A stretch of DNA of 40,399 nt from Alphaproteobacteria bacterium. GTDB taxonomy: Bacteria; Pseudomonadota; Alphaproteobacteria; SP197. Under the pieces are notes generated by a model. That model was not told where the DNA came from and did not search any database. It saw only the letters and a list, made by a program, of their open reading frames with translations. A program made the position numbers and the translations under genes. This document shows, one piece after another, positions 40,215 to 40,399 of this stretch (positions are counted from its first letter, which is position 1; each line of letters begins with the position of its first letter). Where the stretch lies: positions 69,147 through 109,545 of the forward strand of contig VGDP01000008.1 of the NCBI GenBank assembly GCA_016869675.1, in the 5' to 3' direction.

Positions 40215-40399
40215 TCATCGGGTTTGCGCGCAGGCCGCCCGCACCTCGGCTGCCACGCGGTCGGCGGTCGCATCGTCCATGTCGGCGTGGAACGGCAGGC
40301 TCAGCACGCGCCGGCTGAGCGCCTCGGAAACGGGGAGGGAGCCTTCGCCGCCGCCGTGCATGGCATAGGCGGGCTGAAGGTGCATGGGCTTGGGGTAGT
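40215..40399 (-). CDS. DegT/DnrJ/EryC1/StrS aminotransferase, C-terminal part
   Basis: The last 61 residues of a PLP-dependent sugar aminotransferase; the rest is beyond the right edge. The reading frame gives YPKPMHLQPAYAMHG, the typical late motif where the chain returns to the active site. It continues GEGSLPVSEALSRRVLSLPFHADM and a final helix DDATADRVAAEVRAAC. The enzyme transfers an amino group from glutamate to a keto-sugar nucleotide, which could be the product of the CapD-like dehydratase. Its product could be the substrate of the adjacent formyltransferase. The stop lies 18 bases before the formyltransferase start, so they are probably co-transcribed. Confidence 0.85.
   Translation of the reverse strand, partial: YPKPMHLQPAYAMHGGGEGSLPVSEALSRRVLSLPFHADMDDATADRVAAEVRAACAQTR

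Noticed and set aside
1-40399. tRNA, rRNA, riboswitch or CRISPR array
   Set aside because: No cloverleaf, rRNA segment or regularly spaced repeat was seen on reading both strands; small structured RNAs could still be missed without a covariance search.

Overview
ORGANISM. The window is very GC-rich (most 60-base lines are near 70% G+C), densely coded and full of 4-base ATGA/GTGA gene overlaps. It carries a 1598-residue NAD-glutamate dehydrogenase of the 180-kDa class, a heterotetrameric sarcosine-oxidase operon, a modEABC locus and a WecA/CapD/KdsD surface-polysaccharide locus. This suggests a free-living alphaproteobacterium, possibly Rhodospirillales-like; that placement is inference. No rRNA, tRNA, CRISPR array, IS element or prophage gene was recognised. 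LAYOUT. (1) 1-2474: a partial glycerate 2-kinase, then a coupled pair made of an N-formylglutamate amidohydrolase and a YbdK-type carboxylate-amine ligase whose 3' end is frameshifted. (2) 2481-5406: molybdate uptake. A short ModE-type repressor is divergent from modABC, with a textbook ModE operator on the modA promoter. (3) 5417-11294, minus strand: soxB-soxD-soxA-soxG followed by an XRE-cupin regulator, all overlapping or nearly so, for oxidative demethylation of sarcosine or a related N-methyl amino acid. (4) 11457-19860: a small membrane-anchored protein, a GhrA-like reductase with a changed catalytic residue, NAD-GDH coupled to an Atg22-like MFS transporter, and a TauE/SafE permease. (5) 19867-32501, mostly minus strand: a broken serine hydrolase, a glutathione S-transferase, purH, then glycan genes (CapD-like dehydratase, WecA-like phosphotransferase, carbamoyltransferase, O-antigen ligase, GT39-like membrane protein, a methyltransferase and a methyltransferase-GT2 fusion). 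(6) 32583-35619: kdsD, a NusG/RfaH-type factor, pyrE and an EamA transporter. (7) 35620-40399: a regulatory region with two identical palindromic operators and an ops-like element, a winged-helix regulator, a junction of three truncated genes (asnB, degT, GT39), then intact glycan genes (GT4, WbqC, formyltransferase) and the 3' end of a DegT aminotransferase. HOW IT FITS TOGETHER. Regions 5-7 look like one O-antigen or capsule locus interrupted by housekeeping genes. CapD-like dehydration, DegT amination and N-formylation would give a formamido sugar. The WecA-like enzyme would start the lipid-linked glycan, the glycosyltransferases, methyltransferases and carbamoyltransferase would extend and decorate it, and the O-antigen ligase would finish it. 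The RfaH-like factor and winged-helix protein are the likely regulators. Regions 1, 3 and 4 point to amino-acid and C1/C2 metabolism (glutamate, sarcosine, formyl-amino acids, glycerate, glyoxylate). The most interesting signals are the tandem operator and ops-like leader of the winged-helix gene, the three-gene mosaic behind it, and active-site losses in the SoxD and GhrA homologues.
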